DNA of 64,000 bases, from assembly GCF_025147325.1 (NCBI RefSeq), contig NZ_CP102262.1:3348001-3412000 (forward strand), in the 5' to 3' direction. This DNA comes from Bacteroides stercoris ATCC 43183. Its GTDB lineage: Bacteria; Bacteroidota; Bacteroidia; Bacteroidales; Bacteroidaceae. A program made the translations under genes and the position numbers. The notes below the pieces were generated by a model. That model ran no database searches and had not been told where the DNA came from. It saw only the letters and a list, made by a program, of their open reading frames with translations. Every line of letters begins with the position of its first letter. The stretch's first letter is position 1. Positions 16,942 through 26,242 of this stretch are shown here, in pieces.

Positions 16942-18515
16942 TAGATATTTGCCATACTGACGAGCGGTTCATAGAGTTTCTCTATGTCCTGCGAATCCAT
17001 TTCAATCTGCACCTGGTCTCCCGGAATCAGACTTGTTTCCGCAGGGACCAGGTTTTTTCCATCCCTATGCACATTGATGATAACACAGCGTTCGGGCAAG
17101 GAAAGCTCGCTTACTGCCTTGCCGTCGAAGTAAGAACCGGTCATGACTTCCACAGACAGCGTATACCGGTTTTCTTCACGGAAATCGGGAGAGTTAATCA
17201 TATCCTCGTATAAGATTACGTTGAAAGACTTCATCTGGAGCAGCTCCGTAAAATAATACGTCAAACCGCCTACCACCACCGAGGGATAAAAGACTTCGAA
17301 GTGTCCGGTTATCTCCGTTATCAGCACAATTGCCGTAAGCGGTGTACGCTCAATGGCCACCAAAAATGCCGACATGGATATCAGCATGACATAAGTGATA
17401 TTTGGGGGCTCGATAATGCCGTACTTTACAGCGACCAGTCCTACAAGCTGCCCCAACAGTCCGCCCGTCACCAAAGTGGGAATAAAGTTACCACCCGGCA
17501 AGCCTGAAGACACGGAGCACACCGAAAACCCGAAATGCAACAGCATGACGGCAAGCACCCACATTATTTCCGTACTGCCGTTCTGCGCCTGTTGCAGCAA
17601 AAACTGCTCGCCGCCACCGGTCAGGTTTACCTGCATCAACGAGATAATGTAGGCAACCAGTACCAAATAAAACATCTTGATATATACCGGAGACTTGACC
17701 TTAGAATATACCCGCTTGAACGAAATCATAAGCACAGAGTATATCTTGCCGGCAATGGAAATGATAACAGCCAACAAAAGGAAATACTTCATCCGGACAA
17801 GAAAAGTCAAAACAGGTTCCGACACCTCAATCAGATGATAAGGGTTCACGGGAAAAACCAAACCGGCAACCGCTCCTGCCACTACACCCGCCAACAACGT
17901 AGTAATGGCTGTCTTAGGAGCATCGAAACGTTCAATGGATTCGATAACAATCAATGAAGAGGCCAATGGAGCAGCAAAAGCAGCCGCAAGCCCCGCCCCA
18001 GCTCCTGCTGCCAGCAACTGCTTGCGCTCGCCCTGCAGAATATGCGTCCATCGGGACACGAGACTGCCGATATAGGAGCCTATCTGTACAGAAGGCCCCT
18101 CACGCCCCAATGACAATCCGGCAGCCACAGAAAGAATTCCACCAGCGAATTTGGAAACCAGCTCCACAAACGGGTGTTTATAGGTTATGCGTCCGTTGAT
18201 TACCCCGCGCGTCTGCGGAATGCCGCCGCCACTGATAAGAGGCATCCTGCCTACCAGAAAGGACACAAACATCAGAATCCCCCAAAACAGCAAAAACAGG
18301 AGTATATGCCAGTACCAGGCAGGGCGGGATGCGAAAAAGTCGCTGCGGATATGTAGCAGGAAATAAAGCAGATAGTGATAACAGACCGCAATAAGCCCTG
18401 TCAGCAATCCCACAATCATGCTGACAAAATAAAGCCGCGCATCTACCAACTTCAACTTCCAGATATGCCAGCCGCGAACCGTTTTCCAATTCTTTATTTT
18501 CTGAAAAAAACGCAT
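16938..18515 (-). CDS. ClC-type chloride channel/antiporter with C-terminal RCK-C domain
   Basis: A 525-residue protein. The first ~430 residues are the ClC membrane core with about ten or more helices; the gating Glu139 is in GREGPSVQIGS and the anion-site loop is SGLPGGNFIP. The selectivity motif normally read GSGIP is GGGIP here (residues 96-100), so the central Ser is Gly. The last ~85 residues are a TrkA-C-like domain (VEVMTGSYFDGKAVSEL) that may bind a small ligand and regulate transport. It is separated by a divergent/convergent trpB from the Trk genes. Whether it exchanges Cl-/H+ or only conducts cannot be told from sequence. Confidence 0.88.
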   Translation of the reverse strand: MRFFQKIKNWKTVRGWHIWKLKLVDARLYFVSMIVGLLTGLIAVCYHYLLYFLLHIRSDFFASRPAWYWHILLFLLFWGILMFVSFLVGRMPLISGGGIPQTRGVINGRITYKHPFVELVSKFAGGILSVAAGLSLGREGPSVQIGSYIGSLVSRWTHILQGERKQLLAAGAGAGLAAAFAAPLASSLIVIESIERFDAPKTAITTLLAGVVAGAVAGLVFPVNPYHLIEVSEPVLTFLVRMKYFLLLAVIISIAGKIYSVLMISFKRVYSKVKSPVYIKMFYLVLVAYIISLMQVNLTGGGEQFLLQQAQNGSTEIMWVLAVMLLHFGFSVCSVSSGLPGGNFIPTLVTGGLLGQLVGLVAVKYGIIEPPNITYVMLISMSAFLVAIERTPLTAIVLITEITGHFEVFYPSVVVGGLTYYFTELLQMKSFNVILYEDMINSPDFREENRYTLSVEVMTGSYFDGKAVSELSLPERCVIINVHRDGKNLVPAETSLIPGDQVQIEMDSQDIEKLYEPLVSMANIY

Positions 18516-18621
18516 GGAGTATTCTTTGTTATCTGCATTCCCCTACAACAATTTCTCTCCTGTGAAGTTCTGAACCGGCTACCCGATTATATTTATTTTA
18601 CCCTCTCAGCATTGCTGATAA

Positions 18622-18667
18622 TAAAAAAGAATCTCCCCGTCAAGCCATACACAGAGAGGAGATTCTT
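18622..18667 (-). terminator. terminator downstream of the Spy-like gene
   Basis: AAGAATCTCC (18627-18636) pairs with GGAGATTCTT (18658-18667). A run of A to its left gives the U tract for minus-strand transcripts. The rest of the 18516-18746 gap shows nothing clear. Confidence 0.7.
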
Positions 18668-18746
18668 CGCTACATTCAAAAGCTAAGAACGGAGCTTTTT
18701 ATATTATGACACACTTATTATATTAAACCACAGTTTTTCCGGCAGC

Positions 18747-19298
18747 TTAAGACTTCTGTGCAGAACGTACCGGGTGTTTATGTTTTCCTTGCGCAACAGC
18801 CTGCTTTTTTCTGCGGTCAAATTCTTTTTTCAACTTGTTGGCATTGTTCTGTTCCGTCCGGTAAATCTTCATAATCTGTTTGGGAGAAAGTATTTTTCTG
18901 AATTCATCATAATACTTCTCACGCACATCCAGTATCTTACGACTTTGGGCAAAACGTCCTTTTATCTGCTGCTCCACCTCGGCATCCGTCAGCACCGGTT
19001 TAGGTTGCGACTTCATGCCTTTCTGCTCCGTTCCCTGCCCGGAGGAGAGCTGCCTGCGGTTCATCATTCTGCATTCGCGCAATTCCTTCAAATAGTTCTG
19101 ATAAACCGGTACAAATCTGGCAGCTGCGGCATCATCCAACATCAGTGTGTTCACCATCTGATTGGTCTGGCGTTCCATGAACTGCTCCGGTGTGTGACGT
19201 TGCCTTTTATCTTTATTCACCTGGTTTTGAGCAGAGAGACTGAACTGACCGCCTATCATAAGGCACGTCAGAAATACGTAAATGAATTTTGCTTTCAT
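18747..19298 (-). CDS. Spy/CpxP-like periplasmic protein
   Basis: A 183-residue secreted protein with signal peptide MKAKFIYVFLTCLMIGGQFS followed by LSAQ. The mature chain is almost all helix and strongly basic at the C-terminus. It carries EQFMERQTNQMVNTLMLDDA and ILSPKQIMKIYRTEQ, the second resembling the LTxxQ repeats of Spy/CpxP chaperones. It lies 28 bases after a small membrane anti-sigma-like gene and an ECF sigma gene, all on the minus strand. The arrangement suggests an envelope-stress output or feedback protein; that is inference. Confidence 0.65.
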   Translation of the reverse strand: MKAKFIYVFLTCLMIGGQFSLSAQNQVNKDKRQRHTPEQFMERQTNQMVNTLMLDDAAAARFVPVYQNYLKELRECRMMNRRQLSSGQGTEQKGMKSQPKPVLTDAEVEQQIKGRFAQSRKILDVREKYYDEFRKILSPKQIMKIYRTEQNNANKLKKEFDRRKKQAVAQGKHKHPVRSAQKS

Positions 19299-19326
19299 AA
19301 TTCTTCTTTTTTTTAAGACAATACTA

Positions 19327-19674
19327 TTAATTTAAAAATATATCGCTTTCGGAGAAGCTGACGAGCTCTTCCAGCTCCTCGTCCGACATTTCACGAATCC
19401 ATTTATCAGCAGGGGCCGCCGCCGTACAATTCCCGGTATCCAGCATCTGCCCTCCTCTATCACCTTCCCTGAAAAGAGACGGCATAAACAGAAAGCCGAC
19501 CAATGCCGCAGCTATGGCAATACCCGCAGAAACGGTTATCCACAAACGATGCCCTGCCGGCTTGCTACCATACGTATGTTTCCGCACATTACGCTGCATT
19601 TCGTCAAAGAAACCTTCGGGCACACGATAGGGAGTTTTTTTTCCTATATCATCAAAATCAAACTCTTTTTTCAT
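19327..19674 (-). CDS. small single-pass membrane protein, probable anti-sigma factor
   Basis: A 115-residue protein with a cytoplasmic N-terminal segment of about 43 residues (PYRVPEGFFDEMQRNVRKH), one membrane helix at about 44-66, and an acidic C-terminus of about 50 residues outside (EMSDEELEELVSFSESD). The gene starts 4 bases after the ECF sigma gene ends, which is the usual place for an anti-sigma factor. It is shorter than FecR-type anti-sigmas and has no zinc-binding motif. The role is inferred from position and topology. Confidence 0.6.
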   Translation of the reverse strand: MKKEFDFDDIGKKTPYRVPEGFFDEMQRNVRKHTYGSKPAGHRLWITVSAGIAIAAALVGFLFMPSLFREGDRGGQMLDTGNCTAAAPADKWIREMSDEELEELVSFSESDIFLN

Positions 19675-19678
19675 AATC

Positions 19679-20218
19679 TCAATTATTTAGTATGTACTCT
19701 TTAATCTTTTCCTTCGCATAATGATAATTCACCTTAAGCGTATCTGCCTTACCGTCGAGAATGTGGGCGATTTCCTCGTAATCAAGTTCATCATAGTAGC
19801 GGAGATTGAATATCAACCGTTGCTTCTCCGGCAATCTCAATATGGCTTCCTGGAACTTGACGGCCAACTCATTTTCATAGTCCACATAGTCGGAAGCCTT
19901 CAAACTGGAAATCAGGTTTTCCTGAATATCTTCGGTTGAAACGGTTTCCCGCCTTTTACGGCTATTCAACAAGCGGAGGCTTTCATTCGTTGCAATCCGG
20001 TAAATCCATGTGCTCAGTGAACTCTCGCAACGGAATTGCTCCCAATGCCTGTACACCTGAATAAAGACTTCCTGCAATACATCCTCTGCATCTTCGTGCA
20101 GCACTACCAAACGCCGTATATAATAATATATCGGTTCCTGAAAACATTCCACCAACAGTTGAAAGCCCTGTTCACGGTTGGATTTATATATTTGTCGAAT
20201 CTTGTTTTCGTTTATCAT
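19679..20218 (-). CDS. ECF-type RNA polymerase sigma factor
   Basis: A 179-residue sigma-70 family regulator with only regions 2 and 4. Region 2 is seen in EDAEDVLQEVFIQVYRHW and STWIYRIATNESL (core binding and -10 reading). Region 4 is in RLPEKQRLIFNLRYYDELDY followed by EEIAHILDG (the -35-reading helix-turn-helix). It heads a three-gene run with a membrane anti-sigma-like protein and a Spy-like periplasmic protein. It probably responds to envelope conditions and may drive its own operon; no conserved target sequence was identified. Confidence 0.9.
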   Translation of the reverse strand: MINENKIRQIYKSNREQGFQLLVECFQEPIYYYIRRLVVLHEDAEDVLQEVFIQVYRHWEQFRCESSLSTWIYRIATNESLRLLNSRKRRETVSTEDIQENLISSLKASDYVDYENELAVKFQEAILRLPEKQRLIFNLRYYDELDYEEIAHILDGKADTLKVNYHYAKEKIKEYILNN

Positions 20219-20298
20219 CAGTTCATCCGGGTTTTACTGGTTAGAAAGGAGAAATGGGAAGAAGTTAAATGAGATGGAGCGTATTTGTCGTTTATTAA

Positions 20299-20341
20299 CA
20301 AAAAAAGTCGGGGCTGCATCTTTACAAGACACAGCCCCGAC
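20299..20341 (-). terminator. terminator of the DUF4250 gene
   Basis: GTCGGGGCTG (20307-20316) and CAGCCCCGAC (20332-20341) form a perfect 10-bp GC-rich stem; the A run on the plus strand just left of it is the U tract for minus-strand transcripts. Confidence 0.85.
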
Positions 20342-20366
20342 CCATCTGTTTATAAGTTTACGGCAA

Positions 20367-20543
20367 TTACCAGAATCTGTTTCGCTCAGGATTATACTCA
20401 AATCCCACTCTTTTCAGTGTCCGGACAATTACTTCTTTCTCAACGTTCATATCCTCACAAAGTGCATCCAGTGAAGGATAGAAATCACGCAATTTCATAT
20501 TGATGAAGCTGTACAGCATCATCGGATCTTCAGGCAATTTCAT
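20367..20543 (-). CDS. DUF4250 family protein
   Basis: A 58-residue protein from ATG 20543 (MKLPEDPMMLYSFINMKLRD); a GTG two codons earlier is less likely. It matches DUF4250, a small family found in gut bacteria, with conserved LPxDPxxL, NxKLRDxYxSLDxLCED and a C-terminal hydrophobic/aromatic end. The middle could be a helix-turn-helix, so DNA binding is possible. It is monocistronic, ending at a strong terminator and lying between the ECF cluster and the btu operon. No function is known to me. Confidence 0.8.
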   Translation of the reverse strand: MKLPEDPMMLYSFINMKLRDFYPSLDALCEDMNVEKEVIVRTLKRVGFEYNPERNRFW

Positions 20544-20666
20544 AGTCACAATCTTTGTTTAAATTAAACACTAATACCGGGCGCAAAAATACAATAAAAT
20601 ATCATACGAAAGAGTATTATCCCTTGAAATCTGCAAGTTATCCATGCAAACGATTGAAACGACACG

Positions 20667-21695
20667 TCAATTAAAATGTTGCGGTCCTCTTTGGCTAACG
20701 ATTACATAGATAATGACCGGCGCTCCGATAATCGGTGTAACTGCATTCAAAGGTATAATACCTGCCTCACCGGGCAGAACGCAAATCAGGTTGCAAAGCA
20801 ATGCTACTGCTCCACCGCTCAAGATAGTCACAGGCAACAAGGAGTTGTGATTGGCTGTCCGCAATACCATACGGGCTATATGAGGAACGGCAAGTCCGAT
20901 AAATGCAACCGGTCCGCAAAAAGCGGTGGTTATGGCGGTCAGCAAACCGGTGATGACCAAAAGCCAGTTGCGCACATATCGTATATTGATTCCCAAATTC
21001 TCCGCATAACGCTCTCCCAGCAATAATGCGTTCAAAGGTTTTATCAGTAATAAAGAGCCGAATAATCCGGCAACGGTCACCAATGCGAAAGCAGGCATTT
21101 GTTGGAGAGAGACACCGCCAAAATTACCCAATCCCCATACCATATAAGATTGCACTCCCTCTGCCGTAGCAAAGAAATTCAGCAGGGCAATGGCGGACGA
21201 AGCAATATAACCTATCATGATACCCGTTATCAGCAACATGACATTGCTTTTTAACAACGTAGAAAAGAATAGGATAAGTCCCATTATCAGCATAGCACCT
21301 ACAAACGCCCCAGCCAGTACGGAAAAGAAACCGGACAAACTGAATGTTCCGGCGGATATGCTTCCACCAAAAAACAGCATCACGAACGCCACTCCCAGAC
21401 TCGCCCCGGAATTAATGCCCAGAATAGACGGGCCTGCCAACGGATTCTTAAAAGCGGTCTGCAACATCAGTCCGCAGACTGCCAGTGCACCTCCGCAAAG
21501 CAATGCTGTCAAGGCTTGAGGCAGGCGGGACTCCCATACAATAAAACTCCAGCTTGCCTTCTCGCCTTCATGCCCCATGAGTATGCTGAAAACATCGGAT
21601 ACGGGAATCGGAACCGACCCTATCAGCAGATTAGCCATAAACAGTAATACAATTACCATTCCTAATCCGATGCCATATTTCCATCCTTTATTCAT
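20667..21695 (-). CDS. btuC: FecCD-family ABC permease, vitamin B12 type (BtuC)
   Basis: A 342-residue inner-membrane permease with about ten helices. The signature PLAGPSILGINSGASLGVAF and the cytoplasmic coupling stretch CGPVAFIGLAVPHIARMVLR are those of BtuC/FecCD proteins. The gene overlaps the end of the substrate-binding protein gene by 8 bases. It is the last gene of the riboswitch-led operon. No BtuD-type ATPase gene follows (the next gene, 124 bases on, is DUF4250), so the ATPase must be encoded elsewhere. Cobamide specificity is inferred from the operon. Confidence 0.88.
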   Translation of the reverse strand: MNKGWKYGIGLGMVIVLLFMANLLIGSVPIPVSDVFSILMGHEGEKASWSFIVWESRLPQALTALLCGGALAVCGLMLQTAFKNPLAGPSILGINSGASLGVAFVMLFFGGSISAGTFSLSGFFSVLAGAFVGAMLIMGLILFFSTLLKSNVMLLITGIMIGYIASSAIALLNFFATAEGVQSYMVWGLGNFGGVSLQQMPAFALVTVAGLFGSLLLIKPLNALLLGERYAENLGINIRYVRNWLLVITGLLTAITTAFCGPVAFIGLAVPHIARMVLRTANHNSLLPVTILSGGAVALLCNLICVLPGEAGIIPLNAVTPIIGAPVIIYVIVSQRGPQHFN

Positions 21696-22824
21696 TCAAT
21701 TTGCAAAAATAGCGCAAACCGCCTAAATCTCCTATTTCGGGATGTAAAATCTGTATCAAATCCGACAACAAATAGTCCGGACGGAAAGGAGTTTCTTCAT
21801 AAAAAGGAACTTTTGCCGTGTTACATCCGTAAATATTCCGTGTTTTAAATGCTTTGAAGCCAGTATAACCTATATAATCGGCTTTCAAATCAGAATAGGT
21901 CATATCACGGTCTCGATTGTACTTAATAGTCCATACATCTGCATCACCAGCCTTGTCAAAAACTGTTTCAAAAGCCAAAGGAATGGAACCGCTGTGTTTA
22001 TCTTCCGCAAAAGCATAACGCCCGCAGGCATCATTAAACAAACGTCCGATTGTACTGCAACCACCCGGTACATACCAGGCAGAACCGCTTTTCAGTTCAC
22101 TGACAATAGACAAAGACGAAGACGAAAGTGAAGCACGTTTTCTAAGCTGGTTATAACAACTATCCACCTCGGCAAAAAGGCTGTCGGCTTTTGAGACAAC
22201 ACCAAAAAGCAACCCGTAGAAACGCATCCATTCGGCACGCCCCAAAGCGGAAGTCTCCATATAGTCGGCACACTCGATAATAGGAATATTCAGTTTTTCA
22301 ACGCGTCCGTAACCACCGCTGTTCTCAAACGGAGAAAGCAAAATAGCATCGGGATGCAGGTCGATAATCTTTTCCATATCAGGATTCATACCGTCACCAC
22401 AGTCGGTAACCGTTCCGTTACGGTATCCGTCCTGTATAACCGGGAGTTTAATGTACTTCAAGTCACACACACCGCCTATACAGCCTGCAGCTCCCAACTT
22501 ATCCATGAGACTGCAATGAACCGAGGAATAAATGACCGATTTGCGAAGCGGAGTACGGACAATTGTCCCCTCGGGCAGATGCGCCGGTAAAGGTTGGGAT
22601 GCCGGAACCAAAATATAGGTGTGCAATGTTTTCAGGGTATCCCAAGGGTTACGTAAAGTGGCAATAGTGTAGCCGGGATAACTTACTAACGTGAGGTTAT
22701 CGGCATAACGCAGAGGGATAGTATCACCGGATATAAAAACAGAGACAGTCTTGTCCTTCCCACTACAAGCGGAAAGGAACAAGACCAGTGTCAGCATAAG
22801 AAACAATAATGTAACTTTTCTCAT
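21688..22824 (-). CDS. btuF: ABC transporter substrate-binding lipoprotein (BtuF-like)
   Basis: A 378-residue lipoprotein (signal ending LFLSAC) of the helical-backbone metal/cobalamin-binding class. Lobe 1 contains LMDKLGAAGCIGGVCDLKYI and MEKIIDLHPDAILLSPFENS; a long connecting helix follows, then lobe 2 (GSIPLAFETVFDKAGDADVW). It lies between the BtuG-like gene (2 bases) and the permease gene (8-base overlap), so it should hand the substrate to BtuC. The family also binds iron chelates, but the cobalamin riboswitch upstream makes a cobamide the likely ligand. Confidence 0.85.
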   Translation of the reverse strand: MRKVTLLFLMLTLVLFLSACSGKDKTVSVFISGDTIPLRYADNLTLVSYPGYTIATLRNPWDTLKTLHTYILVPASQPLPAHLPEGTIVRTPLRKSVIYSSVHCSLMDKLGAAGCIGGVCDLKYIKLPVIQDGYRNGTVTDCGDGMNPDMEKIIDLHPDAILLSPFENSGGYGRVEKLNIPIIECADYMETSALGRAEWMRFYGLLFGVVSKADSLFAEVDSCYNQLRKRASLSSSSLSIVSELKSGSAWYVPGGCSTIGRLFNDACGRYAFAEDKHSGSIPLAFETVFDKAGDADVWTIKYNRDRDMTYSDLKADYIGYTGFKAFKTRNIYGCNTAKVPFYEETPFRPDYLLSDLIQILHPEIGDLGGLRYFCKLNE

Positions 22825-22826
22825 TT

Positions 22827-23960
22827 TTAATTAAAGAATACAGCAGAATTGGGATTCTGACCACCACAATCGAACTTTTCTATGAAAGTTCCATCTTTCT
22901 TGAAACGGTAGATATTTCCATTACCGGCAGCAAAATAGGTTGTACCAATATAAATATCACCATTATCATCATTCACCTGCAACATAGACGTACTTGTTGT
23001 TGCCAGTTCTTTAGGAGCATTATCTTTCAAGAAAGAAGACTGGTTCAATGTTTTGGTTTTAATATTATAAGTACTGAAATGATTGGTTGTAACAGCAGGA
23101 TTTACATTCCAGTTTGTCAATGAATTAATCAGATACACTACATCATCATCTGCAGCCATATAAGTAGCGTGACCAATGTTAGTCACCTCGTTACTATTGG
23201 CCGGATCTATTATTTGTAAAACATAACCCTCCTCTACAAAAGAATAGTCCCATGCTATGAGAAATATCTTATCATCTTCTTCCATCAAAACATTAGGATT
23301 TGTTGCCACAGCTAACTTTTCTTTTAAAGTAAATGTAGCCAAATCCACAACAAATACATCATTCAGATAAACCCACTTCCCGTCAACCTGCTTATAAGAA
23401 TTAGCCACATAAAGCATGTTATTACTAATTGCTACACCTTCCAGATTATAGCCATTCTCAATAGCTAACTTCTTTTCCACTTTTAACGTATTAGCATTAA
23501 TCTTTGCCACGACACCACCATAGAAAGAAGCATAAATATAACCGTCTTCGGCTGCTATTGCACGGATACCAGCCGCCAAATCCGGATCATCCACAAATGA
23601 CGCACGAGTCTGTTCCACACCGGCTGCATTCAGTTTTACCAGATAGTTGGAGCCATATACTGCCACATACATACATTCATTGTATTCAATCATCGTCTGA
23701 CCAAGGTCTCCCAACTTAGCCTTATTTTGTTTCTGAAAAATATCACCGATAAAATCAGCACCTCCATTAGGAGCATAAAAAGCAATATTTGCGTTGTTAG
23801 CACCTTGCGTACCTGCATTCAGGAAAAAGGCACGCACTTGCGGCAAAGCAACTGTTGAACCTGAATCATCTAACAAATCGTCATCATCACTACAAGACGC
23901 AAATGAAACACTTAACGCGAGCATACAAAGCATGCTGACTAATAAACTTCTTACTTTCAT
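22827..23960 (-). CDS. btuG: BtuG-like surface beta-propeller lipoprotein (DUF5074)
   Basis: A 377-residue lipoprotein with signal ending SFASC followed by SDDDD, the acidic export signal for the Bacteroidetes outer surface. The rest is made of repeated beta-blades (for example YIYASFYGGVVAKINANTLK, MLYVANSYKQVDGKWVY, DIYIGTTYFAAGNGNIYRF), consistent with a seven-blade propeller, ending in FDCGGQNPNSAVFF. In Bacteroides thetaiotaomicron BtuG sits on BtuB and captures B12 with very high affinity. Here the gene lies 21 bases after the btuB-like gene in the same operon, matching that pairing. Confidence 0.85.
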   Translation of the reverse strand: MKVRSLLVSMLCMLALSVSFASCSDDDDLLDDSGSTVALPQVRAFFLNAGTQGANNANIAFYAPNGGADFIGDIFQKQNKAKLGDLGQTMIEYNECMYVAVYGSNYLVKLNAAGVEQTRASFVDDPDLAAGIRAIAAEDGYIYASFYGGVVAKINANTLKVEKKLAIENGYNLEGVAISNNMLYVANSYKQVDGKWVYLNDVFVVDLATFTLKEKLAVATNPNVLMEEDDKIFLIAWDYSFVEEGYVLQIIDPANSNEVTNIGHATYMAADDDVVYLINSLTNWNVNPAVTTNHFSTYNIKTKTLNQSSFLKDNAPKELATTSTSMLQVNDDNGDIYIGTTYFAAGNGNIYRFKKDGTFIEKFDCGGQNPNSAVFFN

Positions 23961-23981
23961 AATTCTTACTTATTTAATTGG

Positions 23982-25994
23982 TTAAAATTCAATTGTTCCC
24001 GTCAGTCGCCAAGAGCGTCCCGGCATAGGATAATATTTTATCACATCATACTGTGTATCTGTCAGATTAATGATTTCGGCCTGCAAACGCAATTTACAAT
24101 GCCGAAAAGAGAAGTTTCTGGAAAGACTGACCGTATGCTCCATGTATCCGTCAATTCTATTCTCAGGTATATTCTGTGACATACTATACCGCTCGCTTAC
24201 CCCTACAATGGAATACCCCACATTAACCCACGGCATTTCCAAAACTGCAGATACATTCCCGCTATGCTTAGGGGTGTAAGGCAGCTGATCTTTATAACTT
24301 TTAGAAGTGGCATCGGTCAAGTCTATAGCTTTCTGCCAAGTATACCCACCCGACACAACAAGCACCATATTTTTACCTAATGAAGCTGCCGCCGCCAATG
24401 TAGCATCCATTCCCGTAACATGAACTTTTCCATAATTAGCCATCTTCCAGGCATAGGTGGTAGGGAATGCAACGATCTTATCAGTCACATCATTATAATA
24501 ACCGTCAACAGTGACTGATAGATAATTTAAAAAAGAAGAAAAGGACCTGCTCCATGTTATGCCCATATTATACTCATTAGCCTTTTCCGGACGCAGACTT
24601 CTGTTGCCCAGCCGATAATAATACAGGTCATTGAATGTGGGCATACGGAAAGTACTTTTATACATTAACCGCAAAAAGAGCAATTGTTCTTGCCAGGGCT
24701 GTAAACTAACCGTAAAAGAAGGAGCCAGACGTTGAAAGTCAGCAGGTGCATCACCTATTTTCACATGTTCGGTTACATTGGTATAGACCAACGAACCGGT
24801 AGCTGTTATCCTACCCTGCCGATAACGAGCGTTAAAAGCTGTCAAAGAAGTATATCTTATAGGAAAAGGACAGTCCGGTAAATTACTGCGCAATTTATTG
24901 ATAATTCCGTCTTGCGCCAAAGATAAAGACAAAACATTCCATGGACGATATAATGCAGTTACCGACAAATAATATTCATCCTGCCGATGCACAGCCCGGT
25001 ACAACCCATCTGCATACTCATTGCCCTTATCTTCGTATTTATTCCATCCATGATTATATTTGGCTTGTGCCTGTAAAGACCATTTCTGTGAAAAATCCTT
25101 CTTGTAACGAGTTTGTATAAAAACATTCTCATCCCAAAGAGTTTCATCTGAAATAGGATTATAAAGTGTCACCGAACCGGGCAACCCCCGTTTTGAATAA
25201 AAGTAATAGGCCTTCAATTCCAAATTACTACTATCTTTGAAAGTATGAAATAAGGTAGGCTCTATCTGATAAGTATAGATTGCCGAATTATTACGCTTTT
25301 CTTCCGTCACATATTTTCCGTTCACTAACGTGAATGGATAATTACCATCAGCCCGCATATAATTTCCATTCAACGAAAAGGAAGTACGGCTACCTGCTTT
25401 CTGCCACCACCGGATTGAAGGACTGACGTAGCCAAAAGAACCGCCTCTCATCTGCACCCGAAATGCGGAATTGCGTTCATTTTCAAAATGCGGTTTTTCC
25501 GTTTCAATACTCAACACCCCTGCCGATGCATACATACGTGCCGATTGCAACAAGTCTTCCGGTTGCCCGATATTCAGGGAAAGCACAGAGACATTATCCA
25601 ACGAAAAACGACCAATATCTATTTGTCCCGCCTGGCAGTTGCTCACAACAACCCCATCATAACTGACAGCCGTATGTGCCGCTCCCATATTACGGACGGA
25701 AACGGTTTTCAACCCACCTATTCCTCCATAGTCCTTTACATTAGCACCGGCAAAACGACGTACGGCATCTGCCATATTCTGTATGCCCAATTGGCTAATA
25801 TCCTGTTGCGACAAAGTTTGGATGGGAACTGATGAAGTTACTTTATTGGGTAATCTACGGGCTGTCACTGTCACCTTCTCTATTTGGTGCACTTTTCCTG
25901 TAATTGTATCCCTGACCACTTCTTGTGCAGAAAGGGAAACTGCACACAAAAAACCGATAGCACAGACTATCCGTACTTTAGTTCTTCTCGCCAT
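23982..25994 (-). CDS. btuB: TonB-dependent outer-membrane cobalamin receptor (BtuB-like)
   Basis: A 670-residue outer-membrane receptor. Signal peptide (GFLCAVSLSAQ), then a region with possible TonB box (EKVTVTARR), plug domain (DISQLGIQNMADAVRRFAGA, VSVRNMGAAHTAVSYDGVVV) and a 22-strand barrel of about 500 residues ending in an aromatic (TGTIEF). The length is on the short side and there is no carboxypeptidase-like N-terminal extension, unlike SusC-type receptors. It is the first gene of the operon and follows a cobalamin riboswitch, so the substrate is most likely B12 or a related cobamide. Confidence 0.92.
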   Translation of the reverse strand: MARRTKVRIVCAIGFLCAVSLSAQEVVRDTITGKVHQIEKVTVTARRLPNKVTSSVPIQTLSQQDISQLGIQNMADAVRRFAGANVKDYGGIGGLKTVSVRNMGAAHTAVSYDGVVVSNCQAGQIDIGRFSLDNVSVLSLNIGQPEDLLQSARMYASAGVLSIETEKPHFENERNSAFRVQMRGGSFGYVSPSIRWWQKAGSRTSFSLNGNYMRADGNYPFTLVNGKYVTEEKRNNSAIYTYQIEPTLFHTFKDSSNLELKAYYFYSKRGLPGSVTLYNPISDETLWDENVFIQTRYKKDFSQKWSLQAQAKYNHGWNKYEDKGNEYADGLYRAVHRQDEYYLSVTALYRPWNVLSLSLAQDGIINKLRSNLPDCPFPIRYTSLTAFNARYRQGRITATGSLVYTNVTEHVKIGDAPADFQRLAPSFTVSLQPWQEQLLFLRLMYKSTFRMPTFNDLYYYRLGNRSLRPEKANEYNMGITWSRSFSSFLNYLSVTVDGYYNDVTDKIVAFPTTYAWKMANYGKVHVTGMDATLAAAASLGKNMVLVVSGGYTWQKAIDLTDATSKSYKDQLPYTPKHSGNVSAVLEMPWVNVGYSIVGVSERYSMSQNIPENRIDGYMEHTVSLSRNFSFRHCKLRLQAEIINLTDTQYDVIKYYPMPGRSWRLTGTIEF

Positions 25995-26068
25995 ACAAAG
26001 TAAGCAAAGATTATCTTAAAACCACTTACACACTGTCCGCTTTCCTCGAACGGACAATTTTTTGACTT

Positions 26069-26238
26069 CGTTTTGCAGGTCTTCTGACTTATTCCTGATG
26101 TATCACCTTCCCATTCTTCAAGAACAGTGGCATAAGTATTAATACATCTTTTACGGAACTTACAGCAGCGGGACTGTCCGGGACTTTCACCCGATTCCCT
26201 TTTCATCCTCCTCCTGAACAAGAGTGCAGAACAAAACG
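26069..26238 (-). ncRNA. cobalamin riboswitch
   Basis: On the minus strand the leader of the btu operon contains the conserved cobalamin-aptamer elements in order: GGGAATCGGGTGAAAGTCC, CCGCTGCTGTAAG, the B12 box TATGCCACTG, GGGAAGG, and AGTCAGAAGACCTGC. Outer stem P1 is CGTTTTG (26232-26238) with CAAAACG (26069-26075). Downstream, TTGTCCG and CGGACAG can form a hairpin with no U tract, so control of translation start seems more likely than termination. When cobalamin binds, btu expression should fall. Confidence 0.93.
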
Positions 26239-26242
26239 CCGG

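Noticed and set aside
26069-26238. Small protein encoded in the riboswitch region (open frame 25967-26245)
   Set aside because: The bases are explained by conserved cobalamin-aptamer elements; the frame overlaps the btuB start.
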